This document shows positions 9,468 to 19,035 of a stretch of 64,000 nt of DNA, piece by piece; the first letter of the stretch is position 1; each line of letters opens with the position of its first letter. Origin of the DNA: Sphingobacteriales bacterium (GTDB taxonomy: Bacteria; Bacteroidota; Bacteroidia; Chitinophagales; JADIYW01); assembly GCA_016699615.1 (NCBI GenBank), contig CP064984.1, positions 434,001-498,000 of the forward strand, written 5' to 3'. Made by a program: the position numbers and the translations under genes. Below the pieces are notes generated by a model. The model was not told the origin of the DNA. It saw only the letters and a list, made by a program, of their open reading frames with translations, and ran no database searches.

Positions 9468-10418
9468 ATGAGTATTATTCCAGTATTAGACTTAAGCGAT
9501 TATCTTTCTGATAATCCTGAAAGAAAACAAAAATTTATCCAAGGTTTTGGAAAAGCATACGAAGAAATAGGATTTGCTGCAATTGAAAATCATGGCATAC
9601 CAGCAGAACTTACAGAAAACTTTTATGATGCCATTCAAAAATTCTTTGCACTACCAACAGAAGATAAATTAAAATACGAAATTGTAGAATTGGCTGGGCA
9701 ACGTGGCTACACATCATTCGGAAGAGAAAAAGCAAAACAAAGCGAAGTTGCAGACCTTAAAGAGTTTTGGCAATTTGGGCAATATATTGAAGATGGCGAG
9801 CAAATGCCAGCAGAAGACTATCCAGACAATATAGAAGTAAAAGAAATAGAAGCCTTTAATAAAGTAGGCAAAGAACTTTACAAAAGTTTTGAAACATCAG
9901 GCAGACATTTGTTGCGTGCCATTGCAGAATATCTACAACTGGATGTCAATTATTTTGATAGCAAAATACACAATGGAAATAGTATTTTAAGAGCAATCTA
10001 CTATCCACCAATTACCCAAGAACCAAAAAATGCCATAAGAGCAGAAGAGCATGAAGATATTAATCTAATTACACTATTAGTAGGTGCAAGTGCAGATGGC
10101 TTACAAGTTTTAGATAGAAATAATGTATGGCACGATGCTAAAGCAGAACCACACCAAATAATGGTAAATGTTGGAGATATGCTACAAAGATTGTGCAACA
10201 ACAAATTGCGTTCTACAACACATAGAGTAGTCAATCCACCAAAAGAAAAGTGGCACACACCAAGATACTCTATACCATTTTTCTTACATCCACGTAGCGA
10301 AATGCGCTTAGATTGTTTAGAAGATTGTGTAACAGCAGAAAATCCAATAGCTTTCGAGCCAATATCTGCTGGCGAATATCTAAACCAAAGATTAAGAGAA
10401 ATAGGACTTAAAAAATAA
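9468..10418 (+). CDS. 2-oxoglutarate/Fe(II) oxygenase, isopenicillin N synthase family
   Basis: Non-haem iron oxygenase. The N-terminal DIOX_N region contains the usual GFAAIENHGIP. The double-stranded beta-helix holds the iron ligands His195 and Asp197 (AEEHEDINLITLL) and His252 (STTHRVVNPP), and the 2-oxoglutarate-binding Arg266/Ser268 pair (PRYSIPFFLHP). Length 316 is typical. Members act on small molecules such as peptides, amino acids or hormones; the substrate here is unknown. It is followed by a 166-bp gap and then the fatty-acid cluster, with no sign of co-transcription. Confidence 0.88.
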   Translation: MSIIPVLDLSDYLSDNPERKQKFIQGFGKAYEEIGFAAIENHGIPAELTENFYDAIQKFFALPTEDKLKYEIVELAGQRGYTSFGREKAKQSEVADLKEFWQFGQYIEDGEQMPAEDYPDNIEVKEIEAFNKVGKELYKSFETSGRHLLRAIAEYLQLDVNYFDSKIHNGNSILRAIYYPPITQEPKNAIRAEEHEDINLITLLVGASADGLQVLDRNNVWHDAKAEPHQIMVNVGDMLQRLCNNKLRSTTHRVVNPPKEKWHTPRYSIPFFLHPRSEMRLDCLEDCVTAENPIAFEPISAGEYLNQRLREIGLKK

Positions 10419-10584
10419 ATTTCCTAACCACTTGTTGTTATTACATCATCAAGAATAAGTAATTATGTAATAAGTCTTTGATGTAAAGTTTCATTGATTA
10501 CTTGAACTTTGAATATTACAAATTCATGAAATAAAATAATCTTTTGTATATTTTATAATTAAATACTTTTTGTATTTTTGACAC

Positions 10585-11435
10585 ATGTACAAGTCAATAG
10601 AATTAAAATCATTACCAAATGCTTTGGAAGTATATCCAAGAATTGCTACAACCTTACTAAAACAACCAAAAAGTTTTTTACCAAGCATAGAAATCAAAGT
10701 ACCTAATGTTTCTATTACTGAAGCAGACACAAAAAATACTTAGAGGTATGTGGTTTCAGTCCAAGTAAATTTATACCATCAACATATTTATTTGTACATA
10801 CATTCTCATTAAAAACTTACTTACTAAGTAGTTTAGAAATTCCATTTCCAGTTTTAGGTATGGTACATTTTGCCAATAGAATAAAACAAATAGAACCAAT
10901 ACAATACAACCAACCTTTTGATATCACATGCAAAACAGGCAATCTAATTGCACACCAAAAAGGTCAAGCATTTGAAGTAGAAGTATATATAGATATTGCA
11001 GGCAAAAGAGTCTATGAAGAAACAATGGTCAATCTTTGCAAATCAAAACAAGAAGGGATAGGACAAGTATTTGATTGGGAAATAGATAATATTACGGATA
11101 AGTTTGCTAGCCAAACTTGGGATTTAAAAGAAAACTTAGGCATACAATACGCACAAGCATCAGGCGATTTCAATCCAATACATTTGCATCCACTAAGCGC
11201 AAAATTATTTGGTTTTAAAAGACATATCATACACGGTATGTATTCAGCAAGCAGAATTTTAGCACAATTTCCAAAGAAAATAGAAGAAGCACATCAATTT
11301 GATGTAGCATTCAAAACACCAATATTCTTACCTAGTCAAGTTATATGCAGACACCAACAAGTAGATAATAAGATAGTTGTAGATGTAGTTGATAAAACAC
11401 AAACGCAACCACACTTAAAAGGAATACTTATATAG
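10585..11435 (+). CDS. MaoC-like (R)-hydratase/dehydratase (frameshifted)
   Basis: Hotdog-fold enzyme that hydrates or dehydrates acyl-CoA-type thioesters. The C-terminal domain has the hydratase-2 motif with the catalytic Asp and His: YAQASGDFNPIHLHP followed by GFKRHIIHGMYSASRI. The reading frame from ATG 10585 stops at 10741, while the rest is open from before 10860. Adding one base to the A6 run near 10730 joins them as ...DTKKYLEVCGFSPSKFIPS... giving about 283 residues, a normal two-hotdog size. The A6 run forms a slippery-looking heptamer (A AAA AAT), but a sequencing error is simpler. It precedes the TetR gene and likely belongs to fatty-acid metabolism. Confidence 0.8.
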
Positions 11436-11475
11436 TATTAACTACTAATTTATTAAATAATCATTAATTACCAAA

Positions 11476-11502
11476 CAAACGTTTGATGCAATGCATGCAT
11501 TG
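11476..11502. promoter_or_regulatory. Two adjacent palindromes, probable TetR operator
   Basis: CAAACGTTTG (11476-11485) and CAATGCATGCATTG (11489-11502) are both perfect palindromes, three bases apart, and end 28 bp before the TetR start codon. TetR dimers bind such sites, so autoregulation and control of the fatty-acid genes is likely. Confidence 0.6.
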
Positions 11503-11530
11503 ATTATTTTTATACTACAATTCTAATGCA

Positions 11531-12109
11531 TTGCCAAAACAGAAAGTAACAGAAGTAGAAATCATCAAACATTCTTTCAGATTATTTAGAGAGAAGAGTT
11601 ACCACAATACTTCTATGGCTGATATTGCTCAAGAATGTGGCATACTCAAAGGAAGTTTATACCATTATTTCCCTTCAAAAGAAGCACTAATGAGTGCAGT
11701 AATCATATACGCACATGCATACTTTAAAGAAAAAGTATTCTCAATAGCCTACGACGAAGCACTCACGCCACAAGAAAGAATAGAAAAAATGTTCCAAAAA
11801 TCAGAAAAAACACTATTGTCTGATGGAAATATAATGGGCAACATTGGCGTAGAAACAGCAAGGATAATTCCTGAATTTGCAAATCACATCAGAGATTTTT
11901 ATGAAGAATGGATAAATGCTGTAGCACATATATTTTCAAATATTACAAATGAAAATGATGCACAAAATTTAGCAGAACAAACAGTAGCAGAATTTGAAGG
12001 TGCAGTAATGATGAGTAGAATTTTCAAAGACACAAAATTTATGAAAAACGCATATATAAGACTAAAATCAAGATTTGCTGCAATAACATTGTCAGATTTA
12101 AAACATTAA
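11531..12109 (+). CDS. TetR/AcrR-family regulator of the fatty-acid cluster
   Basis: A 192-residue one-component repressor. The N-terminal helix-turn-helix is clear: HNTSMADIAQECGILKGSLY followed by HYFPSKEALM at about residues 25-54. The C-terminal ligand domain is variable, as usual. The frame opens with TTG at 11531 and no in-frame ATG fits the HTH start, so TTG is chosen. Its position between the MaoC-like gene and the FadN/thiolase genes, 38 bp upstream of the latter, suggests it senses acyl-CoA like FadR-type TetR proteins. The ligand is inferred, not shown. Confidence 0.85.
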   Translation: MPKQKVTEVEIIKHSFRLFREKSYHNTSMADIAQECGILKGSLYHYFPSKEALMSAVIIYAHAYFKEKVFSIAYDEALTPQERIEKMFQKSEKTLLSDGNIMGNIGVETARIIPEFANHIRDFYEEWINAVAHIFSNITNENDAQNLAEQTVAEFEGAVMMSRIFKDTKFMKNAYIRLKSRFAAITLSDLKH

Positions 12110-12147
12110 TTAATATATTTCAAACTTAAACTAGTTATTAACACATC

Positions 12148-14531
12148 ATGGAGACAAAAAACAGAACAATTAAAAAAGTGGCAGTACTCGGTTCTGGAGT
12201 GATGGGTTCTGGTATCGCACTACACCTTGCAGGCATTGGCTGCGAAGTGTTATTGTTAGACATCGTTCCTTTCGACTTAAAAGATGAAGAAAAAGCCAAT
12301 CCTAAAATGCGTAACAAGATTGTGAATGATGCATTCACTTTCGCTTTAAAATCTAAGCCAGCTCAAGCATATACAGCAGACGTTGCAAAGAGAGTAACAC
12401 TCGGAAACTTCGACGATGATATGCCTAAAATCAAAGATTGCGATTGGATTATTGAAGTTGTTATCGAAAGATTAGACATTAAAAAACAAGTATTTGAAAA
12501 AGTGGACAACTTCAGAAAAAAGGATCACTAGTTACATCAAATACATCAGGAATTCCGATCCATCTAATGTCTGAAGGCAGAAGCGAAGATTTTCAAAAAA
12601 ACTTCTGTGGAACACACTTCTTCAATCCACCAAGATATTTAAGATTATTGGAAATCATTCCTACACCACAAACAGACCAAAGTGTAGTAGATTTCTTTAT
12701 GCAATATGGCGATTTAATCTTAGGAAAAGAAACAGTGTTATGTAAAGACACACCAGCATTTATTGCAAATAGAGTAGGTGTTTATACAATGGCAAAAATA
12801 TTCCAACTTACAGATGAGTTAGGACTAAAAATCGAAGAAACAGATAAATTGACTGGAGCAGCAATTGGTCGTCCAAATACAGGCACATTCAAATTAAGCG
12901 ATTTAGTAGGTAATGACACAGGAACAAAAGTAATGTTGGGCATTAAAGACAATTGTCCAAATGATGAACAAGCAGCTACATTTACAACACCACCTTACGT
13001 AAATTTCTTATTAGAAAATAAATTCTTTGGAAATAAAACTAAAAAAGGATATTACTACAAAGATGAAAATAGAAACTCATTTGCATTAAGATTAGATACT
13101 TTGCAATATGAGCCAGTAATCAAACCAAAATTTGCATCATTAGATGCAGCATCAAAAGCAGAAAAATTAGCAGATAAAATAAATGCATTTATAAAAGCTG
13201 ATGACAAAGGCGCACAATTAGTAAAACGTTCTTTAGCTGGTTTATTTGCTTATGTTTCTAATAGAGTACCAGAAATATCAGATACATTATATGCAATCGA
13301 TGATGCATTACGTGGTGGCTTTGCATGGCAAATTGGACCATTCGAATATTGGGATATCGTAGGCATAGAAAAAGGTATAGAACTTGCAAAAGCTGATGGA
13401 CTTACTATCGGAACTTGGGTTACAGATATGATAGCTGCTGGAAATACATCATTTTATAAAACAGAAAATGGCGTAAAAAAATATTACGATCAAGCATCAA
13501 AATCATATAAAGCAATTCCAGGTGCTGACGCATTCATCATCTTAGATAATTTAAGAAATAACAAACCAGTATGGAAAAATTCAGGTGGAATCTTACACGA
13601 CATAGGCGATGATGTTGTTTGTTTAGAATTTACCTCAAAAATGAATTCATTAGGTGGCGATGTATTACAAGCTATCAATAAATCAATAGAAATAGCAGAA
13701 CAAGGCTACAAAGGATTAGTAATAGGCAACGATGCTACAAACTTCTCAGTAGGTGCAAACCTTATGATGATTGCTATGATGGCACTGGATCAAGAATACG
13801 ATGAGTTAGATATTGCAATACGTCAGTTCCAAAAAACTACTATGCGTTGTAGATACTCAGGCATTCCAGTTGTTTCTGCACCACATGGTATGACATTAGG
13901 TGGCGGATGCGAAGTAACTATGCATTCAGACGCAGTTGTAGCAGCAGCAGAAACATACATGGGCTTAGTAGAAGTTGGTGTTGGTTTAATTCCTGGTGGT
14001 GGTGGTACCAAAGAAATGGCATTACGCACCTCAGATTCATTAAAAGCTGGCGATCCAATTCTACCAACATTGCAAGAAAACTTCTTAACTGTAGCAATGG
14101 CAAAAACTTCATTCTCTGGTTATGAAACATTTGGACTAAACCTTATGAGAAAAGAAAGAGATAGGGTAGTAGTCAATTCAAAGAGAGTGATTGCAGAAGC
14201 AAAAAGACAAGTATTATTTTTGGCAGATCAAGGCTATACACAACCAGCGCCAAGAAATGACATTCAAATATTGGGCAGAACAGGATTAGGAACACTTACA
14301 ATTGGTGTAGAATCTTTTGTTGCAGGTGGTTATATCTCTGAGCATGATGCCAAAATTGCAAAAAAAGTAGCTTATGTTATGTGTGGTGGTGATCTTTCTG
14401 CAGCAAGAGAAGTATCAGAACAATACTTATTAGATTTAGAAAGAGAAGCATTCCTTAGCTTATGTGGCGAAAAGAAAACATTAGAAAGAATTCAACACAT
14501 GCTACAAACAGGAAAACCATTACGTAACTAG
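12148..14531 (+). CDS. 3-hydroxyacyl-CoA dehydrogenase/enoyl-CoA hydratase fusion, FadN-like (frameshifted)
   Basis: Two-function beta-oxidation enzyme of about 795 residues: hydration of 2-enoyl-CoA and NAD-dependent oxidation of 3-hydroxyacyl-CoA. Domain order is dehydrogenase first (Rossmann motif VAVLGSGVMGSGIALHLAG; GTHFFNPPRYLRLLEIIPT) and crotonase-like hydratase last (GGGCEVTMHSDAVV, GLIPGGGGTKEMA). This is the order of B. subtilis FadN, the reverse of E. coli FadB. The frame breaks in an A6 run near 12523; one added A gives RKKGSLVTSNTSGIPIHLMS. The local sequence AGA AAA AAG is a possible -1 slippery site, but error is likelier. Thiolase lies downstream with a four-helix-bundle gene between. 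Confidence 0.9.
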
Positions 14532-14540
14532 TATAGAAAT

Positions 14541-14947
14541 GAGATTTGAGCTATGAGACATGAGTATAGAAAACTGAAAGTATGGCAGAAATCAATGGAT
14601 TTATCAGTTTTGATTTATCAAACAACTGGACATTTTCCAAAAGATGAAGCTTATGCATTAGTTAGCCAACTTAAAAGAGCTGTCGTTTCTATACCATCCA
14701 ATATTGCAGAAGGTTCGGGCAGAAATACAGATAAAGAATTTATACAATTTTTATTTATTGCCTACGGATCTTCTTGCGAATTAGATACTCAAATTGAACT
14801 ATCAAAGAAGTTAGGATTTATTTCAGACGAAGAATTTAATTCTATATCTTCAGAAATAAATGAAATTCAAAAAATGATTTTTAAACTAAGAGATAAATTA
14901 TTAAGTAACCTTGAGAAGTGATATCTCATATCTCACTTCTCAAATCT
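14541..14947. mobile_element. Four-helix-bundle gene with flanking inverted repeats
   Basis: Immediately outside the four-helix-bundle gene are imperfect inverted repeats. AGATTTGAG (14542-14550) matches CTCAAATCT (14939-14947) perfectly, and the adjoining TGAGACATGAG-type bases (14553-14565) match the complement of 14922-14936. The unit sits between two genes that form one pathway, so it looks like a small insertion. How such units move is not known to me. Confidence 0.5.
14553..14921 (+). CDS. Four-helix-bundle protein (S23 / rRNA intervening-sequence family)
   Basis: A 122-residue all-helical protein of the family first found in 23S rRNA intervening sequences. Hallmarks: YRKLKVWQKSMDL near the start, VSQLKRAVVSIPSNIAEGSG in the centre, and FLFIAYGSSCELDTQIELS after it. 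Members form pentameric barrels similar to Avd of diversity-generating retroelements; their job outside rRNA is unknown. No reverse transcriptase or variable repeat is seen here. It lies 21 bp after the FadN-like gene and 45 bp before thiolase, co-directional, and so is probably co-transcribed without a metabolic role. Confidence 0.88.
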   Translation: MRHEYRKLKVWQKSMDLSVLIYQTTGHFPKDEAYALVSQLKRAVVSIPSNIAEGSGRNTDKEFIQFLFIAYGSSCELDTQIELSKKLGFISDEEFNSISSEINEIQKMIFKLRDKLLSNLEK

Positions 14948-14966
14948 AAAAAATACTCAAAAAAAT

Positions 14967-16148
14967 ATGCAAGAAGCTTATATAGTAGCCGGATATCGCT
15001 CCGCAATTGGGAAAGCCAAAAAAGGTGGCTTCCGCTTTTATCGTCCTGATGATTTAGCAGCTGATGTTGTAAAACATCTTGTTGCATCAGTTCCAGGATT
15101 AGACCAAACACGAATTGATGATTTGATTTGTGGCAATGCCATACCAGAAGCAGAACAAGGTATGCAAATAGGTAGAATGATTGTACTACGTGCAGGTTTG
15201 TCTCAAACTATTGGTGGTGTTACAGTCAATCGATATTGTGCTTCAGGTTTAGAAACCATAGCTATGGCAACAGCTAAAATACGTTCAGGTATGGCAGAAT
15301 GTATCATTGCTGGTGGTGTAGAATCTATGTCATTATTACCAATGACTGGTTGGCGCACAGTATTGAATTATGAGATTGCCAAATCTAATTGGGATTACTA
15401 TTCATCAATGGGCTTAACAGCAGAAGCAGTAGCCACTCAATACAATGTGACAAGAGAAGAACAAGATATATTTTCTTTCAACTCACACCAAAAAGCAATA
15501 AAAGCCATTGAAGAAGGTAGATTCAAAGATGAGATTGTTCCTGTTACAATAGAAGAAATTTTTATAGATGAAAAGAACAAACGTAAATCTAAAAAATACA
15601 CTATAGATACAGATGAAGGTCCAAGAAAAGATACTACAGTAGAAGGTTTAGGAAAACTAAAGCCAGTATTTGCTGCTAAAGGTTCTGTAACAGCAGGAAA
15701 CTCATCACAAACATCAGATGGCGCAGCATTTGTACTTGTAATGAGCGAAAGAATGGTTAAAGAATTAAACATAGAACCAATAGCACGTTTAGTAACATCA
15801 GCAGTAGTAGGCTGCGAGCCAAGAATTATGGGAATAGGACCAGTAGTAGCAATACCACAAGCTCTAAAACAAGCAGGCATGAAACTAGCTGATATTGAAA
15901 TGATAGAATTAAATGAAGCATTTGCTGCACAATCTTTAGCAGTTATCAAAACAGCAGGTTTAAATCCAGATATCATCAATCCAAATGGAGGCGCTATTGC
16001 ATTAGGTCATCCACTTGGCTGTTCTGGAGCAAAACTTACAGTACAATTAATCAATGAAATGCGCCGTCAAAATCAAAAATACGGTATGGTAAGTGCTTGT
16101 ATTGGTGGCGGACAAGGTATTGCAGGTATCATTGAAAGATTAAAATAG
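14967..16148 (+). CDS. Acetyl-CoA C-acyltransferase (thiolase)
   Basis: Last step of beta-oxidation: CoA-dependent cleavage of 3-ketoacyl-CoA to acetyl-CoA and a shortened acyl-CoA. The acyl-accepting Cys91 lies in NRYCASGLETIAMA, the His in GGAIALGHPLGCSG (about 348) and the second catalytic Cys378 in ACIGGGQG. Length 393 is standard. It is the last gene of the cluster and is followed by a strong terminator. FadA-type naming would fit; substrate chain length cannot be told. Confidence 0.94.
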   Translation: MQEAYIVAGYRSAIGKAKKGGFRFYRPDDLAADVVKHLVASVPGLDQTRIDDLICGNAIPEAEQGMQIGRMIVLRAGLSQTIGGVTVNRYCASGLETIAMATAKIRSGMAECIIAGGVESMSLLPMTGWRTVLNYEIAKSNWDYYSSMGLTAEAVATQYNVTREEQDIFSFNSHQKAIKAIEEGRFKDEIVPVTIEEIFIDEKNKRKSKKYTIDTDEGPRKDTTVEGLGKLKPVFAAKGSVTAGNSSQTSDGAAFVLVMSERMVKELNIEPIARLVTSAVVGCEPRIMGIGPVVAIPQALKQAGMKLADIEMIELNEAFAAQSLAVIKTAGLNPDIINPNGGAIALGHPLGCSGAKLTVQLINEMRRQNQKYGMVSACIGGGQGIAGIIERLK

Positions 16149-16191
16149 TTCATAGCTTATTGTAAATAATAACAACAATTCTAATCAGATT

Positions 16192-16220
16192 AAAACGCCA
16201 ACACCAGTTGGCGTTTTTTA
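16192..16220 (+). terminator. Rho-independent terminator after thiolase
   Basis: AAAACGCCAAC (16192-16202) pairs perfectly with GTTGGCGTTTT (16207-16217) around a four-base loop, running into T residues. It ends the fatty-acid cluster. Confidence 0.9.
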
Positions 16221-16269
16221 TTTAGTGCAAATAAGATTTTCATCATTACACAGCTCCTTTTAATCACAG

Positions 16270-16990
16270 AATAAATTAGCATCAGAAAAATAGCGTAAAA
16301 AAGTTTCGTCATTGCGAACGAAGTGAAGCAATCTTTTAAAGTATAAAACATTCAAACGTCAATAAATGGCTGTCTGTCAACAGTCGACCGTCATGGCATC
16401 AGAAAAATAGCGAAAGAAAATAAAAAGAACGTTCAAGTGCCAATCCACGGCTGACTGTCGACCGTCGACTGCCGACCAACACGGCATCAGAAAAATAGCG
16501 TTAAGAAAATAAAGAATAAAAAGAAGATTCAAGCGTCAATCAACGGCTGACTGTCGACTGTCGACTGACGACTGCCATGCGTTCAAGCGTCAGCACGTGG
16601 CGAAGAAAAATCAAAACGACTGAAATCATAATCTGATATAAGAAATAAAAAAAGCATTAGAAAAATAGCGTTAAGAAAATAAACGTTGAGCGTAAAGAAA
16701 GTTTTGCTGTTTGAAGTTCTGCTTTGTAGAAGCAGAACAAGTTTAAAAACTTTTAGCGAAGACGAATATTTTTAGCGTCATTTTTCGTAAGCCTTGATTT
16801 TTCTTTGTTACTTTCTTTGTATCAAGACAAAGAAAGTAAATGCACTATTTTATCAAAAAAAGTAAGTATTACACTCTTGTATCAAGACAAAGAAAGTAAA
16901 TGCACTGTTTTATCAAGAAAAAAATAGCTTTACTGTCATTACCACGAAAGTGGTAATCTCCTAATCACTTAGAAATATGAGATTGCCTTT
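16270..16990. repeat. Interspersed palindromic repeats
   Basis: This gene-free stretch is built of short repeats. GCATCAGAAAAATAGCG or a close variant occurs near 16278, 16387, 16484 and 16656, with TTCAAGCGTCA and GACTGTCGACTG words between. TTGCGAACGAAGTGAAGCAA lies at 16314-16333, GTTCTGCT/AGCAGAAC and TTACTTTCTTTGT/ACAAAGAAAGTAA hairpins at about 16716 and 16807. Inverted copies of the same words appear at 63375-63860 and one at 28180-28205, so this is a dispersed family. No coding frame is credible. Confidence 0.75.
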
Positions 16991-17059
16991 TTCAAGGCAA
17001 TGACATTAAACAATTTCAATAAAAATCAATAAAAACTGCCATAATGGCACAAAATTAAC

Positions 17060-17362
17060 GCTTACCCCCACTTCCGAAGTGGGTACCCCACCTATGGAAG
17101 TGGGGGTACCACCCAATTTGTCAGTCCACGCAGTTTTTAAGTACCCCAGACCACTTCAAACCTAAGCCAGCTCAGTTCCGAACTCGGCCAGCTCACTTAT
17201 TAAGTACCCCCAGCCACTTAAAACCTTAGTGACACTCAGTTTTTGTACCCCCTTGGCTAAGTTTTTACCTAAGCCAGCCTAGGTTTTAAGTACCCCAGGC
17301 CACTTCAAACCTTAGTGATACCCACTTATTAACTAAGCCAGCTCAGTTTTTAAGTGGGTAAA
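17060..17362. repeat. GTACCCC / CCAGCTCAG degenerate repeat cluster
   Basis: Several partial units of roughly 55-65 bp mix the words AAGTACCCC, CCACTTCAAACC, TTAGTGA and TAAGCCAGCTCAG. A hairpin of the type CCCACTTCCGAAGTGGG lies near 17069. One more copy (AGCCAGCTTAGG, GTACCCCC) appears at 17985-18012 beyond the next gene. These look like non-coding palindromic repeats. Confidence 0.7.
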
Positions 17363-17400
17363 CGCAGTAAAACACGAGTCAGTCCACATAAAAAGTAAAA

Positions 17401-17422
17401 AGCCCGTCTAAAAAGACAGGCT
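17401..17422 (-). terminator. Terminator of the hypothetical gene
   Basis: On the minus strand AGCCTGTCT pairs with AGACGGGCT (one mismatch) and is followed by TTTTTACTTTTT. It lies about 40 bp beyond the stop codon of the minus-strand gene. Confidence 0.7.
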
Positions 17423-17462
17423 AGGTAGGCTTTGAGCTAGATTGAGCCACTAAAAAAGTAAG

Positions 17463-17957
17463 CTAGCTAGGTGTATTATTATTTGTTGAATTGCTTGAGC
17501 TAGACTGCGTAGCAAAGCGAGTTTTTAGTGTATCGTACACGCTATCTGCACCAGGAATGCCCGCAGTAGCTGCTGCCGCAAAATTTCTATAAGCAGCCAA
17601 TGCAGTAACATAAGCCTCAGAGCCAGCCAACATTTTAGTATCGTCTATAAGCTCGTGCAGTTTGGCAATTTCTTGCAAAAGAGGCTCTAATTGCTGAAAA
17701 AGTTCTAAGTCTTTTTTCAGTTCTGCGGTGTTAAAATAAGCAGGCAATAGCGTAGGATTATTTTCCATGACGTTGATGGTATCCTCAACAAAAACTTTGT
17801 TGTTCACATCAATTTTAGGAATACTTTGTCGCTCTTCGGTAGTCAGTCCTATGAGCATAGGCAAGTTAGATTTAATGGTGTTGATGGCAGTTTTTACTGC
17901 CGAAATTTGCGCTGCTGTAAGCGTAGCAGAGAGTTTGTTGTTGGTAATGTTTGACAT
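17463..17957 (-). CDS. Hypothetical helical protein
   Basis: A 164-residue mostly helical protein that starts after a Ser/Asn leader with KLSATLTAAQISAVKTAINT and contains GLTTEERQSIPKI. The C terminus is a low-complexity Ser/Asn/Thr tail. No signal peptide or membrane segment. I recall similar proteins of this size in Bacteroidota but know no function. It stands alone between two repeat blocks, with its own terminator, and lies just outside the 117-bp leader repeat of the first cassette chain. Confidence 0.65.
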   Translation of the reverse strand: MSNITNNKLSATLTAAQISAVKTAINTIKSNLPMLIGLTTEERQSIPKIDVNNKVFVEDTINVMENNPTLLPAYFNTAELKKDLELFQQLEPLLQEIAKLHELIDDTKMLAGSEAYVTALAAYRNFAAAATAGIPGADSVYDTLKTRFATQSSSSNSTNNNTPS

Positions 17958-18143
17958 AATAATAAAATTTTTAAATTAAAAAATAAGCCAGCTTAGGTTT
18001 GAAGTACCCCCAGCTATAATAATGACGCAAAAGCAGAAAAATTCCATAAATATTTATGTTAATTATTTGAAGAAAAAGCAAAAAACAACTTGCGCATTTT
18101 GGGTATATACAAATGAAATATGGATAAAATATTACGACAGGAT

Positions 18144-18260
18144 ATTTAAAATACGCAAAAACATATTTAACATACAATATTGATAATAAGAAGATTATAA
18201 GGAAAAAATATTTTTAACAAAAAAATATACGCAACTCCATTTATTGCGTATATTTGTGTG
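18144..18260 (+). repeat. 117-bp leader repeat R1 (attI-like candidate)
   Basis: Nearly identical (2 mismatches by eye) to the inverted copy at 62844-62960. It contains a perfect 12-bp inverted repeat AAATATACGCAA / TTGCGTATATTT (18223-18234, 18244-18255) and a TATATTTG promoter-like -7 box overlapping it (18249-18256). It ends exactly where a GTTAGTGGC cassette-start sequence begins. Both copies stand at the upstream end of a cassette chain in the same relative direction, so it may act as integration site and promoter; this role is inferred. Confidence 0.6.
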
Positions 18261-18311
18261 TTAGTGGCAAGCATAGGACGACCGCGACGCAAAGAAAAAT
18301 ACGACAGGAAA

Positions 18312-19035
18312 ATGAAATTAGATATTACGTTTAATGTATACACAGACGCAAACGGTGGCGACCCAGACAGCACAAGTCCGACACTTCGTTCGTATCATAA
18401 ATTGTTATGGAGTAAACCATTGCCAAACGGACAAACTTTTGAATTAGACAATAAAAAAAGCGGAACGTATTTATATCACAAATCGGAACTTGGCGAGTTC
18501 AATTTGGGAAGTGATGCCATAACTCACTCGTACAGAAATCAGACGAGAAAACAATGGTTGATAAAACAAATTCCAAACGAAGTAAACGAACTTTTTGACA
18601 TTGGTTCGACAATTGGTGCCTACACACTTTTTCCGAAAAATAAAATAGACAACAAGTTTACAATCAATCAAGCTCGTGGAGTAAATAGTTTAATTGACGA
18701 CCGATTTGACTTGACTTTGGAATGTATCAGACTTTTTTACGAAGGACAACAAAGTCCGCTTTACGACACATTTCTAAGGTATAAAAACTTTTTTTGACCT
18801 GTTTCGGAACTTTAAAGGTTACATTGACTTCTTTTTACTAAATGACCTTGTTGACGAGAGTGAAAATATTCGGTTTTACTTGCCATTTGACAACTTTAAA
18901 ACAAAGCCGACATTTACAGACGTTGACGAATATTTAGTTTATAAGAAAAAAGTAACTGACTTCATAAATGCACGAAATAAGCGAATTGACAACTATGCTA
19001 ACAAACAGACGACAGAACAGAATGCCAGCCACTAA
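18312..19035 (+). CDS. DUF6994-like protein (frameshifted), cassette gene
   Basis: The N-terminal 160 residues include DITFNVYTDANGGDPDSTSP, SYHKLLWSKPLPNGQTFEL, LGSDAITHSYRNQTRKQWLI and DDRFDLTLECIRLFYEG, which I recognise as resembling the DUF6994 family of unknown function. The frame stops at 18797 because a T7 run near 18790 has one base too many; removing it continues as NFFDLFRNFKGYIDFFLLND and on to residues NASH and a TAA inside the attC-like site (19033-19035). The ATG at 18312 is preferred over a GTG at 18258 that lies in the leader. Single-gene cassette. Confidence 0.68.

Noticed and set aside
12508..12535. Programmed -1 frameshift in the FadN-like gene
   Set aside because: The A AAA AAG site is in phase, but the same one-base defect affects many unrelated genes at sites without slippery sequence, so sequencing error explains all of them.
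14553..14921. Diversity-generating retroelement Avd
   Set aside because: The fold family is the same type, but no reverse transcriptase, template repeat or variable repeat is nearby.
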